Origin: Vitis vinifera
Lineage: Eukaryota > Streptophyta > Magnoliopsida > Vitales > Vitaceae
DNA length: 64,000 nucleotides
Direction of reading: 5' to 3'
Assembly: GCF_030704535.1 (NCBI RefSeq)
Contig: NC_081822.1
Coordinates: forward strand, 8,722,501-8,786,500
Part shown: one piece after another, positions 1 through 13,900 of the stretch
Position numbering within the stretch: the stretch's first letter is position 1
Layout of the letters: each line of letters starts with the position of its first letter
Position numbers and translations under genes: made by a program
Notes under the pieces: generated by a model
Seen by the model: the letters and a program-made list of their open reading frames with translations, nothing else
What the model was told of the DNA's origin: nothing
The model's database searches: none

Positions 1-355
1 TTAGCAAGTTCCACATACTCTTGTGAAGGATTATAATCTGAACAAGCAATAACCAACATGGAGTCTTAAAACTCAATTGAGGATAATTATGGACGCAAAG
101 CATAATTAAATGGAATAAGGCCGTGTTTGGATGCACAGGAATGGATTTTTAATTGGTATTTTAGTTATATGGAAATTAAACATCTTGATTGATTTTCCTG
201 TAAATTCAATAAGCAACCAGATTGTGGATTTGAAATTGGAACCTCCAATTCCAAGGATCCAACAGAAGACAACAAAACACAACCTCAGATTCCACTGTCT
301 CAAATACCATCATTCAAAAGGATAACGGAAAACAAATCATAAATGGAGTAGAACA

Positions 356-586
356 CTAGCCGTTAGCTGCAGAAATAATGTCAGAGTTGCCCTCGTCTTC
401 CTCATCACCGGCAGATGGTTTCTGCAATTAGAAAAGGATTATGCAACTCATCGAGACAAAATTTCATCCAAGTGTTTTATTTAACAAACAAAGACAGAAA
501 ACACTTACAGAGCGTCGAGAAAAGGACGATACTTCTGGTACCTCCGCTGAGGCATCGTCCCTGTTGAATGAAAAAGTTCCAACCAT
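356..586 (-). CDS. Possible small acidic protein, 47 residues, two exons
   Basis: I do not recognise this protein. On the minus strand an ATG at 586-584 opens a 26-codon exon (586-509) that ends at a clean GTAAGT donor. An acceptor then joins a 22-codon exon (421-356) ending in TAG. The joined product is 47 residues: a Ser/Arg-rich N-terminal half (starts MVGTFSFNRDD) and an acidic stretch (GDEEDEGNSD) near the C-terminus. An in-frame TGA five codons upstream of the ATG favours this start. The gene is divergent from the THO5-like gene. It has no recognisable domain. It could instead be the coding end of a longer untranslated or non-coding transcript. Confidence 0.33.
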
Positions 587-900
587 ATTATCTACAGCTC
601 AATTTGGATTCTTTTTCTTGAATCTTAGCAAAACCCTAGTCTCTTGGCGCCCAAAATAACGCAGAAAAAGGTTTTAAAAAAATACATAGAAATAAATACA
701 GTGGAAAAAGGAGAAATACCAAAGAGAAACTTGAGTGAGGCGGAAGAGGGAGCCGAGGGCTGTGATAGCGGGTGCTTGGGTTTCCATTGATGACCTCTAA
801 ACAAGAGGACTCCTTACCTTTCACTATTATGAAATCCTTTTACGGTAGTAACGCAGCCTCAGAGAAACGCTACTTCGTAACTTTAAACCCCACAGTCACA

Positions 901-1200
901 TCTGGAAAAAGGGTTTTTGAAAACAATTGTTAAAAATAATTTTAATTATTTTTAAGAATTAAATTATATTTAAAAAATATTTTTTTGGAATATATAATAT
1001 AAAAATTCTCAATATTTTTTACTATCTTTTATTTTTTCAGAATATTCTAATATATAAATTTAATTTTAAAATAAATTCTTAAAAAAGTATTAAACAGTTT
1101 TTGGAATAAAAAAATTATTTTCTATTCTTTAAAATAAAACATTATTTTTAATAACCATTTTAAATTAGCCTTTTTTTAAATTTTTTATAGAATAAATGTA
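901..1200. other. AT-rich spacer between divergent genes
   Basis: Very AT-rich sequence with runs of A and T lies between the putative small minus-strand gene and the THO5-like gene. It probably contains the promoters of both. I see no decisive TATA box or other motif. Confidence 0.4.
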
Positions 1201-1392
1201 CATGAAAATTTTAAATATATTGTATTTTTTTTTTTTTCAAATAAAAGAAAACAAACCAACATCAATAGGTTTGCGCAGCTCAGCAGCTGGTGAACTGAGT
1301 AGCGCCGTTTGAAAGATTTGAGTTTTATTCGGCCGGTACAGGGGGGGCTCGGGGCAAAGAAAGCGATTAGAGAGAGTAGAAGAGAGGTGAGG

Positions 1393-4300
1393 ATGGAAGT
1401 GACAATGGATGACAAGAATGAGACAGAAGATGCGCTGATGGCACCAGAGCCCAGGATCGAGAAGTCGGCGTACGATATGCTGCAGCAAAGCAAGGCTTCA
1501 ATGGAGGAGATCGTGGGCAAGATGCTTTCTATCAAGAAAGAAGCTCAACCCAAATCTCAACTCCGCGAACTCGTCACTCAAATGTTCCTCCACTTCGTCG
1601 TTCTCCGCCAGGTTTTGTCCTACTCCCCTCACTTATTCACCTAGGGTTTCCTTTTGTTACCAAATTTAGAGCCTATAATGTAAAGTTAGGGTTTCGATGG
1701 GGCACAAGTCTTCAAGATCTTGCTTACGCAAGCTGACGTTGCCTGGAATATTGGATTACAGGCGAATCGATCTATCTTGCTGGAAGAAGACCGTGCGAAA
1801 GCTGAAACAGAGCGTGCCAAGACCCCGGTGGACTTCACGACACTTCAGCTTCACAATTTGATGTATGAGAAAAACCACTATGTGAAAGCCATCAAGGCTT
1901 GCAAAGATTTCAAGTCCAAGTATCCTGACATTGAACTGGTGCCCGAGGAAGAATTTTTCAGAGATGCACATGAGGATATTAAAGGCACCGTGATGTCAAA
2001 TGACAGTGCTCACAATCTGATGCTCAAGAGGCTCAATTTTGAGCTCTTCCAGGTACTTAACTTTTTTTGTTGTATTTGATTCAAAGCGTTGGCCTTGTGT
2101 TATAGAAGATATCCTCGCCTTATAGTTAAACATTTTTTCAATATGGTTTATTCTTCGCAGAATGCAGAATCAATTGTGTGCAATTAAATACTGTATGTCC
2201 ATCGATTAAGATTTGACTCTTTTTTGTCATTGATGACTTGATGTTGGAGCTTTAATCATTTTAGCTATCCGGACCATCTGATTTTTCCGTTGTATTGGAT
2301 GTTTAAATGTGAAAAGGAGAACTTGGGTTGCAAAGACAGCCTCAACATGTCCTAATCGGTTTTATAGGGGTTGTTGAAAGTCTAGTTATTATTTTTGTTC
2401 TTCTTCTTGGTATTATTACTGTTACTTGAGATATGTATTCTTTGTATCAGCGTAAGGAACTGTGCAAGCTTCATGAAAAACTGGAACAGAGGAAAAAAGG
2501 TCTTTTGGAGACTATTGCAAATCGGAAGAAGTTCTTATCGAGTCTCCCTTCACACCTTAAGTCTCTTAAGAAAGCATCTTTGCCAGTACAGCAGCAATTA
2601 GGGGTTTTGCATACAAAGAAACTAAAGCAGCAGCACTCAGCAGAGTTGCTTCCACCTCCTCTCTATGTAATTTACTCACAGTTCACAGCACAAAAAGAAG
2701 CATTTGGAGAAAATATAGATATGGAGATAGTAGGAAGTGTGAAGGAAGCTCAAGCTTTTGCCCGTCAGCAAGCAAATAAGGATTCTGGTAACTGAGTGTA
2801 ACTTTTGCTTTCTAGCTATTCTGATTGGTGACTTAATATTTTCTCCAAACTGTTTGAAGACCATATTGGTGACATAAATTCATTTGATGCATGTTTCCTT
2901 GAAACTATGCAGAATGGTATTATGCTTCTGAGGAAAAGGCTGGTTTGTTTTTTCTTCAGCATTCTGTTGATAGAAATACACATATTCACAAATCAAGTTA
3001 GTTGGTTTATGAATTAAGTATATATGTTTTTCGGATGGATCTTCTATCACCATCTAAAATAATTCAATTAAAAGCCTACTTGAGAGTGATTTGGGGGGGG
3101 AGGAATAGAAGTGCTTCCTAATGTTTGAAAGTGCTTTATTGTATGAATTAGGTGTTTGGCACATTTTCTAAGATCACTTTTAAAAATTTAGAGAATCACC
3201 TGTAGTGAGAAGCGATTCTCGAACGGTCACTTGGTAGGTAATTTCTCCAAAAATAACTTTTTCGTTATGCAAGGCATTACCAAAAATGTGTTTAAAACAT
3301 TTTTTTATTTATATCCAAGAACCAAGGGATTCTCATTAAAACATTAATGCTAAAAGCGCTTTAGACTAAAAGTGTTTTAACCAGGATAACTCTCAAATGG
3401 GCTCTTAGTTGAGCTGATTATACAAGTTAAAATACTGGCAGGTCCAGATCAATTTTTTCCATCTTAAGAATTGAGTGTTCAAGTTCCGTCTGTTTGATTT
3501 TGTTTTCAACCCTAAATATTTGAATAGTTCCAGGTTGGTCCCAAATTTCAAACAGTGACTAATATAATCTGAAAAGGTAAAGAATATTAATGTAGTTTTA
3601 TGGCCCAGGTGTTTCTACCAATGTAGACAATTCCAGGTTAGAGGATGATGCACCTGATGAGGAAGATGATGGGCAGAGAAGGAGAAAGCGGCCAAAGAAG
3701 GTACCAAGCAAAGAGAATCTTGACCAGGCAGGAGTATACCAAGTTCATCCACTGAAAATCATCCTTCACATATACGATGATGAGGTCTCTGATCTAAAAT
3801 CTGCAAAACTCATTACTCTCAAGTTCGAATACTTGTTGAAGTTGAACGTTGTATGTGTTGGGATTGAAGGCTCTCATGAAGGACCCGAGAATAACATCCT
3901 GTGCAATCTATTCCCTGATGACACTGGCCTTGACCTTCCTCGTCAGGTATAGTGGTTGATATACTTTTACCCATGTTCCTAGCTTTGTTGTTCCTTTTTT
4001 CCCTTTGTGTCTCTTCTGTTTTTCAGCATTATGATAATATTTTCTGAATGACAATGCAGTCAGCTAAGCTTTTTATTGGTAATGCCCGTGCATTTGATGA
4101 AAGAAGAACTTCTCGTCCATATAAGTGGGCCCAGCATTTGGCAGGAATTGATTTTTTGCCGGAGGTGTCACCTTTGCTTACTTGCAGTGAAACCCCAAGC
4201 AGTGAAACGGCTAAAAATGCTACTGTTGTTTCTGGCCTTTCACTATACCGCCAGCAGAATAGGGTTCAGACAGTTGTGCAAAGGATTCGCTCTCGGAAAA

Positions 4301-5946
4301 AGGCTCAGCTGGCTCTTGTGTGAGTCAATGCTCTGTGTGATTGAATATTGGATCATAAGTTGAGATTAGACTAGAAAGTTAATATGAGACGAATACCACA
4401 TTGTTGTCAAATCTGAATATTGGCTCATTTTGTTTCACCTGGTTGGGCCTGCTGTTAACATTTTTGATAATATATGTGGCTGATATTGTGGTTGTTTTGG
4501 GAACTTCAAACTACTTTGCCTTCATATGGTGTATGCATGCATGTGCCTTCCTCTCTGTAGCAACATTTTATTCTTTGGGCTCTTTAATTTTTTTCCTCTT
4601 GCAATAAGATATGCCTTTATGTTGAAAATTTGGAAAACTTGGTTGGATTACAGGGAGCAGCTTGATTCTCTTATGAAGCTTAAATGGCCCACTGTGAGTT
4701 GCAAAAGTATTCCCTGGGCCCTGCATACCCCTTTGTGCAATTTCAATGGTTGGTCGTCTGTAGGGTCCTCTCCTAATCAGGCTTCAGCTTTGTCTGTCAC
4801 CAGTAAGGAGCAAGTTCAGGAGACTTTGGACATCGATATGGATGGGAAGTCCGGTACACCAAGGGAAGAAGTAGAGAGTGCAAGGGAAGATGGGGAACTT
4901 CCATCTTTGGTTCCAGTTGCATCTGTTGTAAATGAGGCTAAACTCACTCCCTTGAGAGGATCTGAACTTGAGCATTCCAGACGTCTAGCTTTGATTTCAA
5001 AGAGCATTGTGCCTCCAACTAACAAGATAAAATCACTGAGCTTCAAGAAACATGATGATGATTCAGACCTCTTATTAGATTCTGATAGTGATCTCGATGA
5101 GCCTGCACAAATTGAGCCAGAGGCAGAAAATATAGCTAGTGATGGATGCTATGTAATGATCGAGAACTCATGGGTGGACTATGGTGTCAGGGAATTTTGC
5201 CTTGTTCTAACAAGGAAAATGGATGCAAATGAGAGGAATGTAAAGTTAGAGGCAAAGGTAGCTTATATTATTTTCCTGTATTTCATTAATTTATTTAACC
5301 TTTTCACAATTCACTACAGCCTCTTTATTGCAGATCAAAATCAGTATGGAGTATCCTCTTAGGCCTCCCCTTTTTGCAATCAGCCTATACACTGTATCTC
5401 CTGTTGAAAGTGATTCTGAAATTGAAGGATCGGAGTGGTACAATGAACTGCGTGCCATGGAAGCAGAGGTAGGCAATTGAAAGTTTTGATTAATACACTG
5501 TTGCCAGTAAAATCAATACACTGCTGCCGGACTCTAGCAGGACAGCTCTCTATTGCAATAATTGTCTTCCACTTGACAGATCACATTCCTGATATTTCTT
5601 AGATGCATTTAAATTATCCTAGTTACATTTTTTATCTTAATTTTGGCAATAAATGCATGTTTCTCTTTGCATGTTGTAGATCAATCTTCACATATTAAGG
5701 ATGCTGCCTTTGGATCAAGAGAACTATATCTTAGCTCATCAAGTGTGTTGTCTTGCAATGTTGTTTGACTATCACATGGATGAAGCATCTTCTTCTTCTG
5801 AAAAAATAAAAAGTACTTCCGTGGTTGATGTTGGTCTATGCAAGCCTGTTACAGGTAGGCTTCTTGCCAGATCAGTTAGAGGGAGGGATCGTAGGAAGAT
5901 GATCTCCTGGAAAGATATGGAATGCACTCCTGGCTATCCTTACTAG
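1393..5946 (+). CDS. THO5: THO complex subunit 5 (THOC5-like)
   Basis: This encodes a subunit of the THO core of TREX, which couples transcription to mRNA processing and nuclear export and in plants also affects small-RNA biogenesis. Eight exons fit GT-AG sites and keep frame: 1393-1611, 1762-2052, 2451-2787, 3609-3946, 4060-4319, 4654-5257, 5334-5468, 5680-5946. They give 816 residues, about the full length of plant THO5B. The helical N-terminal part includes EKSAYDMLQQSKASMEEIV and the family block ANRSILLEEDRAKAETERAK at the start of exon 2. An acidic run (about 294-303) is followed by a basic cluster RRRKRPKK (about 306-313), a likely nuclear signal. Exon 6 carries the long acidic, Ser-rich linker. 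The first ATG of the open frame (1393) was chosen; a second Met lies four codons on. I see no inactivating lesion. Confidence 0.9.
3074..3402. mobile_element. MITE (hAT-like) in THO5 intron 3
   Basis: The terminal inverted repeats are about 17 bp: GCCTACTTGAGAGTGAT at 3074-3090 and ATAACTCTCAAATGGGC at 3386-3402, with three mismatches. The 329-bp interior is non-coding and rich in AAGCGCTTTT-type runs. A related element with similar ends sits in the ABF gene at about 12567-13068. I could not define a convincing target duplication, so the superfamily is a guess from the end sequence. Confidence 0.5.
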
Positions 5947-7943
5947 AAATACAGTTTTGGGTTCCAAAGGTAATGGTAGTAATGCATCAAGTGGTACCTG
6001 TTAGATTAGGTACAAAAGTTGCTGGATTTTAAAACAGTGTGCACTAGCAAAAAGGGTTGTTTCAACATCTCCTTTTTAGCATTAGTATTTCACAATAGGG
6101 ACATATATTCTAGGGTGCGTTGTTTCATTCCCTAGTCTGAATCCATGGTGTTGTGAGGTTCAAAAGTCTGGAAGACAGATTTCTCAAGATTAAGTTATAT
6201 ATGTTGTACTGCAGTAAATTTTGTGGGCACCAGAGCAAGACTTTTGTTATGGATTAGGAGCTCACGTCAAATATGGTTGATTGTTCAGAAAGAAAAGCTT
6301 TTGTTCATATGTTCCTCTGAATCTTGATGCTGAGTTGCTCTTACTGTGCATTGCAGCTCATATGGTCCTCAACCCAGAGGATGATTGTTGGATCCTGGAG
6401 TTGTAGACTTGTGCACATAATGGTTGAGTAATTCTCTTGACATAATTCAATGTATTTCTAATTGATTGATTTACAGTTTTGAAGGCATCTTTTATCTCTT
6501 TCAAATCTCATTTTGTGCTTTAAAGGAATACTTGATCTGTTTTTGGGATAGTTATCTTTTGGTATTGCAAAATGCTTTATTTTGCCCATTTTAGAGGAAG
6601 CTTTAAGTCTGATTACAAGCACCCTCTTTTTATTCCTCCTTCCCATTGTGTGCTTAAGCGATAGCTCTATAGGGCAATATGAAATGTAGCATGAGATAGG
6701 TAATGAAGAAAATTATCTTAAACCCCTGGCGTGTACACAACTTACATGGAATTTTTAGACGGCTTTGTATGCGGTGTCTTGGATAAGTGAAAAAATCCAC
6801 TGAACAAGGGAGAGCAAAGTGTAAGGGCAAATTTACAGCTTACCAAAGTCCTCGGAAATTGGGTCCTTCATGTTCTACTAATGGAATTCAAACTCAGAAC
6901 GAAATGCATACCTTTGAGGCTATGACTACCCCTTGTTTAACAAGCCTCACCATTTCCAGATTCCCCCTTTATTTCTGAGAGCAAGCTTGTGCGGTTGGAC
7001 AAAAAATGTAATATGATAAGAGAAAATAGAGCCTCTTACCATCCCCCGTTACGTGTTCATTGAAGAATAAGTTAGAGCATTATGATAAATCAATGGAATT
7101 ATTAAACACGATTTAATAATTTAATTTAAGTCTATAAGTTGATTAAGTATATTTGATAAAATAACTTAAAAATGATAATTTATTATAAAAAATTATATTA
7201 ACTATTAAATTAAAATAATTAATTTATTCTAAATTTCAATTCATTTTTATTTCATATCCGTTTTTATGATAAGTAATTTATAGCTATTTCATATCTCTAT
7301 AATATTTTTAATGTAAATATTTTATAAAATAAATTTATTACTTAAATTAATTAATGAAGACAAATATATCAACCAAGCAATCCTAATACTCAATATAAAA
7401 ATCAAATAATAAATTTTAAATCAATAATCATTTTTAAGTTATTAAGTAATAAACATTAAATTTATCAAATACCTTCTTATGGCTGATTCAAAGGGAAGCA
7501 AGTTTTTTCACGTTTGATAAATCATACTAAGTATGAAAAAAAAATTAATTCAAAATTTATGTATGTTTAATTTATTGTTTCGTTATATGAATAAAAATAA
7601 ATAAATGAAGTAAATGTAAAAAAAACTAATTAACCCCATCTTCGACATGATTCAAAATGCAAGGACGAAATCTTTTTGAACTGATGATGATAGGGAACGA
7701 TAAATATTCTATAATGTATATCAAAAGATATGTAATGGACATCATATTTTCTTTCCCTTGCCCCCTCTCTAAGCACGATGTTCATGACAGAAGCAAAACA
7801 AAAAAGACTACAGAAATGGCAAAGTTCAATCTACAACAATACTAAAACTCTCTTCCTAATGTACAGCAGCACAGCAAACAATTCCCTTAAATATGTACAG
7901 TCACCTAACAAATATAGTCGGGCTGCAACCATGACATTTTACT
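5947..7943. other. Intergenic region between THO5 and ABF (tail to tail)
   Basis: This holds the 3' untranslated regions of two convergent genes. The THO5 side runs from 5947 and the ABF side ends at 7943. The middle (about 7080-7640) is extremely AT-rich and repeat-like. I see no coding exon. Confidence 0.5.
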
Positions 7944-10900
7944 TCACCAGGGGCCAGTCAGTGTGCGTCTCAAGCAACGTTTCTTTACTTCTCGTTGCAG
8001 ATTCATCATCTCCATAACCTGTTTGCATAAAAATTTGAGAAACATGCGTCTAATATTCCCCCCTCTTACATGAATTCCTCAAAAGGTGGAAATTTTCAAT
8101 TGGTTACCGAGTAAGAGTTTGTGAGTGTCAGTGTGAGAGAGCCCCGGCTCCTAACCATTCTGTCAATGAATTTTTCAGAACCATAATTTCATGCCAAAAT
8201 AGTAAAATGACACCCAGTGAGTTCAGACTAATAGCGAAGTCTGGGATTTGCAATATGTCAGATTGATGCAAAGAGTTCTAATATGTATCTACACGCGTTA
8301 ATGTGTTTGTAACTTGCAGTTCTAAAATTAAACCTATTTTGCAAGAAGTTGAATCTTGTGATATGTGCACGCAAAGTAATTTTGATTTCCTGTTTAAGTG
8401 CACAAATGGAAATATCAAAGAGGCTCAGTCAACTTTAGGATAGGAGCCAGAAAATTTTTCCAGGGGTTGGCTTTTAACATCAGAAATATGAAATTTTTTT
8501 AATCAATAAAATACAAAACTTGTGCATTACTTAATAACATCTCCACTCATTAGATTTTCAATTCTTTCCACAATCAACCATACAAGCACTTTCTAAACAT
8601 AATTATGAAACTAAACCCAAATACAAACACATGATACATCAGAATGTGTGATTTCAGTATTACAATGTCGAAGGATGTAAAGAAAAACCATGTTCAAATC
8701 ATATATGACCATATACAAATTGTAATCAATCAAAATGTTCAAAATTTTTTGTACGAATAATTTTTTAATTTTATAATAAATACATTTTAGCCTATCAAAA
8801 CTATAATTATAAGTTTTTAAAAAACCAAGTAGACTGATTACCCTTTTCAATTCAAAAAAATAATTTTAAAATACAAATTGATAAGAAATTTGATTAAATA
8901 AATATAAAAAAAAATCATTAATTTCCTTTCATTTAAAATTTTTTGAATATATATATAAGTAATAAATAACATTTTTTTTTACTCCCTATTTCTGTTTTAA
9001 ATAAAAAGATAAAAGTAACAGTAAAATTTTGAAAAGTGGGACAAGGAAATCAAAGTGGGCTTATTTTTCTTCAGGCAAAAGTTTTTGTCAAACAATAGAA
9101 TGGTTGTTAACTAGATGGGGCCATGCTAAGGTACGGCTGTTGTTTGAAGGAAGCTGAGTCTTAATTCACCACCAGCCCCTAAGCTCCACAGCTACCCCAC
9201 AACAAAATCTACCACTGGTTGAGAAAAGTATTAATGGCTAAACTAGCAAAAACAATGGAGTTGGTTGAATTTTGTAGCAAAGCCGCGAAAGTTAAAATGT
9301 AAAAATGCAAAAGGCACAAAATTTTCAAACAGCATGAGTTTTATGGTTAGAGGTTCAAGGTTCAATCCTCACAGTAAAATATAATGTTAGTTACCAGTTA
9401 GACAGTGCAATCTAGACTGGCTGACAGGATGGGGCATCAGCTCGATGTCAACCAGCTAGTTGATTTCAGATATGATAATGCTTTATCGAATGACAATTTG
9501 TGGTCTTCCAACAATATAATGTTAGTCAACAAAACTAGTCTAAGATCAAATTTAAGTTGTGACTATCAAAGATGTTTAAACGCTAAAGGCTTAAGGATAA
9601 GCAGGACTAAGGATATGTGGACAGTAACTCTAGTAAAATTAAGAGTAGAAATGAGGGAGCATTGGAAACTAGAGACTATTTGGGAACATTTTTGGAAATA
9701 GTTTTTAAGATCAGTTTTTTAAAATAGTTCTCTTATGTTTTCTAAAAAAAAAGTCCATTTAATAATTTGGAATGTTCTCAACTTGTTTTCTATATTTTTA
9801 AATATTTTTTAAAAATAACTTTTGCATCAATGTCTCACTTTCAATCATTCTCCACATCATTCTCCATATCTGTACAATTATTTTTCAAAATGGCCCCTAG
9901 AAAACTTAAAACAATTAAAATATGTTCTTCGAAAACATCCTATTTTCAAAACAAGTTCTTAGAAAGTTGTTTTCCGTTGAAAAATTACCAAACATGTTTT
10001 TGAGTCTTAAAAAAACTGTCAAACAAGCTCAAATTACTAGGGCCTAGAATTTTGTAGAGTCAACTAAGCTATTAGCATCCTCTCAAACTTTTGTACTCAA
10101 ATGTGAAACTGTTAAAAAATTTAACCTACAACTGTCAAAAGATGCTTAAGAATCTGGGGGATTTGGGATAAGGAGTAAGAATGTGTGAAAATTTGTTTTA
10201 GTAAAACTAAGAGTAGAAATGAGGAAGCATTGAAAATTGATGACTATGATCTAGGCTTTGTTGAATCAAATTGAGCTATTAGCCCTTTCCTTCAGCCTTC
10301 CTTCCCTTCCCCCCTCACTTTATCTATCTGTTCTGCAATTTTGTCCTTCGAACTAATGCTTCTTTTTTTTGGAATAATGCTTTAGAGCCCATATATGCTC
10401 GGGCTAATCCAGGTTTCACAAAAACAAAATTATGTCAAGCTCATAATCAGCATTTTGACACATTAATTTCCCATAAGCATTTCATATAACCAGGACATGC
10501 AGAAAAAAGATTGTTTGATTTTTCATCTTCTAGACTAATTCTTTAGAATTACTGTATTCTCAAGTTAATTTAAGTTTCCAAAATGGAATTATGTAAAGTT
10601 TACAATCACCAACTAGATGCAATGATTTCCCAACCGTTTTATATAACCAGTCCATGCAAGAAATCTTATAATAAAATCAAACACTAGAGTATCCAAAAGA
10701 ATCAAGAAAATAGGTAAATGCACAAATTAATTGAAAAACTAAGGAGCTAAAGAAAAATAGCCAAAGCCAGACATTCACCAGATAGCAGTAACCTTGCAAT
10801 TGGACATGCTATTAACCATTCCAAAATAGTAAGTAAAAACGAAAAAAAAAACACAAACACAAACACACAACGAAGAAGAAGAAAAGATTTCAAAAAATTT

Positions 10901-13900
10901 TCTGAATGATATTCTGTCCCTTTAGCTTAGGAATATGTATTCAAAAAGGAAAACTGCTTTCCAAGAGTGGGAGTAGTTTGACAAACACTGTAAGTAACAA
11001 AATTCAGGTTATCAAGGAGAGAGAACAGAAATACATGATAGCATGATATTTTGGTGGTTGAACATGAGACATCAGTCATGATATTCTTAGCAAGATCGTG
11101 ATTTAGTTATCTCAAGGAGTATAGATTGATTTGTTAAACGGTTCTTTAAAAAGGAAAGCTACAGTACCTGATTTTTCTGCATTTCCATCATTTCAGCCTG
11201 CAGTAACCAAAGTAAAAGTCAATGAAGATTTTCCACAGCAATTTCATATTTTGTTGTGTGTGGATGTCTGGGTGCCACATTGAAAATTACCTGTTTCTTC
11301 TCCAATTCCTCATTCTTCTCTTTCAATTTTGCAACCTCTGCTTCCAATTCCATAGTATAAGCCTGGTGGAAGCCAAAAAAATAAACGATAAAAGATAAGG
11401 CAAACAAAAACATTAGGCACATATCCTGCAACAAGGTTATGACAATATTGATTTTATTTATTAAAATAAATATAGTTTCTTCTAGGCCCTCTGGATCATG
11501 ACCTATTATAAAAAGCATTAAGGTCATATGGATTCATCTTACATAAAATTTATATAGATTTTGAGATGGTACAAGTTCAAGTTGATGTTATTTTCCCTAC
11601 ATACCATTACCTTGTAATAAACGGGATCCTTATAACTTCTCATGACTCGTAACTTCTCAAAATCCTTGATCTCTTGTGATATCAGATTGCTACCACATTA
11701 CCATTCTGCCGCATAATCTTTCAAGAAGTTATGGGATGCGCATGTCCATATAGATGATAAAAGCAGAAGGTTAATGAGTAGCAAAATTCATAAAGCGACA
11801 ACATGATGAAACTTTGTCACTATTTTCCTTAGATTTCCTTGTGTCAAGTTATAACAAGTTGAGAACCCACTTCGAAACGAAGCAATCGTGAGATGGAACA
11901 ATTTTCATAAAGAAACCTTTACTGCAAAGACCCCCAAAATTAAGAGTCTTATGGGCACTGGAGTCTCGTCTCTAACATGGACACAAGTTTTCTTTCATGA
12001 AATTTAATATCCCAAAATAAGGCTACACCATTCCATCAAAAGTGAACTTTGCCCCCAATAAGTTATCCTCTACAGCAGTGCAGAGTATAATGATACTGCA
12101 GTCAAATGGCATTTACATGAAGAATGCCACTTTAGATAATAAATTGTTTGAAGCCATGTAAAAAAATATTTGTTATCAGATATGTTAAAGAACATGATAT
12201 ACATGATGAACCTAAATCCCACAAGTTTAAATTTTTAGGAAAATTGGTAGTTTAATATGATATCAGAGTCTCATTTAGCATGAGGTCATGTGTTTGGACC
12301 TCACCACATAAAATTTATTTACCTAATTTATTAGGCTCACATGTAAGCCCAAAAGAGGTTGATTATGGTTGTTTGCCTACAAGCCTATGTGTCTCTCCAT
12401 GTCCGGGTATGGGGAAGAGTGTTAAAAGTACATGATATGCATTGTGGACCCAAACCTTAGAAGCTTAAGATACTAGGAAAATTGGTAGTTCAACAAGATG
12501 AAATTGTCTACCAAACCATGCCACAAGTGAAAGAGCTTCATGCCCTCATCTGATGGGTTACTTAAAACCCATTTGAGAGTGCCTTCTATGAGTTAAAAGT
12601 ACTTCCTAATACTTAAAAATACTTTCTAAGAAAAATTGTGTTTAAAAACAATCAAAAAGCGTTTAAAAAAATCTAGAGTGCTTCCTACAAATAATTAGTT
12701 GTTTTATTTATATTAGCCTTTTAATAAATTAAGCTAATATATAAATAAAACAAGGTTTTCTAAAAAAAATACCATAATAAAAATAATTGTTTATACTTTC
12801 AATAATTATATCTAGGTATATATATTAACATATCAAAATTATATACTAAAAAAATAAAATCCATAAAGTCATTTTTTATATCAATTCTAAAAACATTGTT
12901 TTGTTATATAATAAATAAATTGCATAGTACCAAACTAATTTTAAGAAATACTAAAAGCACTTCCCTAGTTCACATTCAAATAGCCAATTGTTTCTTCACA
13001 AAAGTGCTTATGGTACAGACAAAATCACTACAGGCTAAGTCCTTTTATTAGAAGCACTCCCAAACAGGTTACTAGTGTGGGGAAAATATTGGATGTTCCT
13101 AAAGAAGGTAGTGAAAGAATAGGTCATCTCGAAGACTGAGTCTTTAAATCAGGAGACCTTCAAAGTAAATCCAGAATGGATCCCTACTCAGAATTTGCGA
13201 CACATGCTACAATAGCAATAAGTATGGGCCCCGCATTCCTTTGTTCATAAAGCGCAACATTTTGTTGGGATTCAATCAGCATTTCCGATTGTGAGCTATG
13301 CCCGATTCATTTAAAAAAAAAACCCAAGATCTGCCCTACTGATAGTTTTTCCAGGTCCTATACAAAGAACACTTTATGAAAAATTCTATCATATATACAT
13401 AAATATATTTTGATAACAAGGAACCTTTCATGGCCGAGCCTTTTAGATGAGTCAAGAGACCCTAATATGCATACTTTGAAGGTTCAGAGGCAGATTTTAG
13501 AAAGCACCAGATTCCACCTCAAATTATGCCCACATACAATAGGTAATGGTAGAAACTCTACATTAGAACAGACTTATCAAATGAGCTTTGCTTTCTTTTT
13601 CATAAAATGTCCCAATATTTTTAGTCATTATGCTGAACTATATAATCAAGTTTTTCATTAAAACTACCATTAAGTTTATCCTGGTCTTAATTAGGAAGGC
13701 TTTACACGTCAAAGTACTATTGTGGATGTGGATATTCTGAATGTGTGAATAACCCATGTAGGATGTAACATGGAATGGGTATTGTTAAGTGATGATCCAT
13801 ATATGCATAACGAACTAGAACAGCAGCGCAAATAAATAACTAAAATTCAAAGCTATTTGTATAAAGAAGTAGGTTAGAACAAATATTCACCTGTTTACGA

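Noticed and set aside
6840..6930. Antisense B-box-like sequence (GGAATTCAAACTC) downstream of THO5
   Set aside because: The matching A box is too weak; evidence insufficient for a SINE call.
9354..9380. B-box-like GGTTCAATCCTC in ABF intron 3
   Set aside because: No A box at the right distance and no SINE tail, so not called as a SINE or tRNA.
9670..10030. Possible MITE ending in CCAAACATGTTTTTGAG in ABF intron 3
   Set aside because: The supposed inverted ends match poorly and no site duplication was found.
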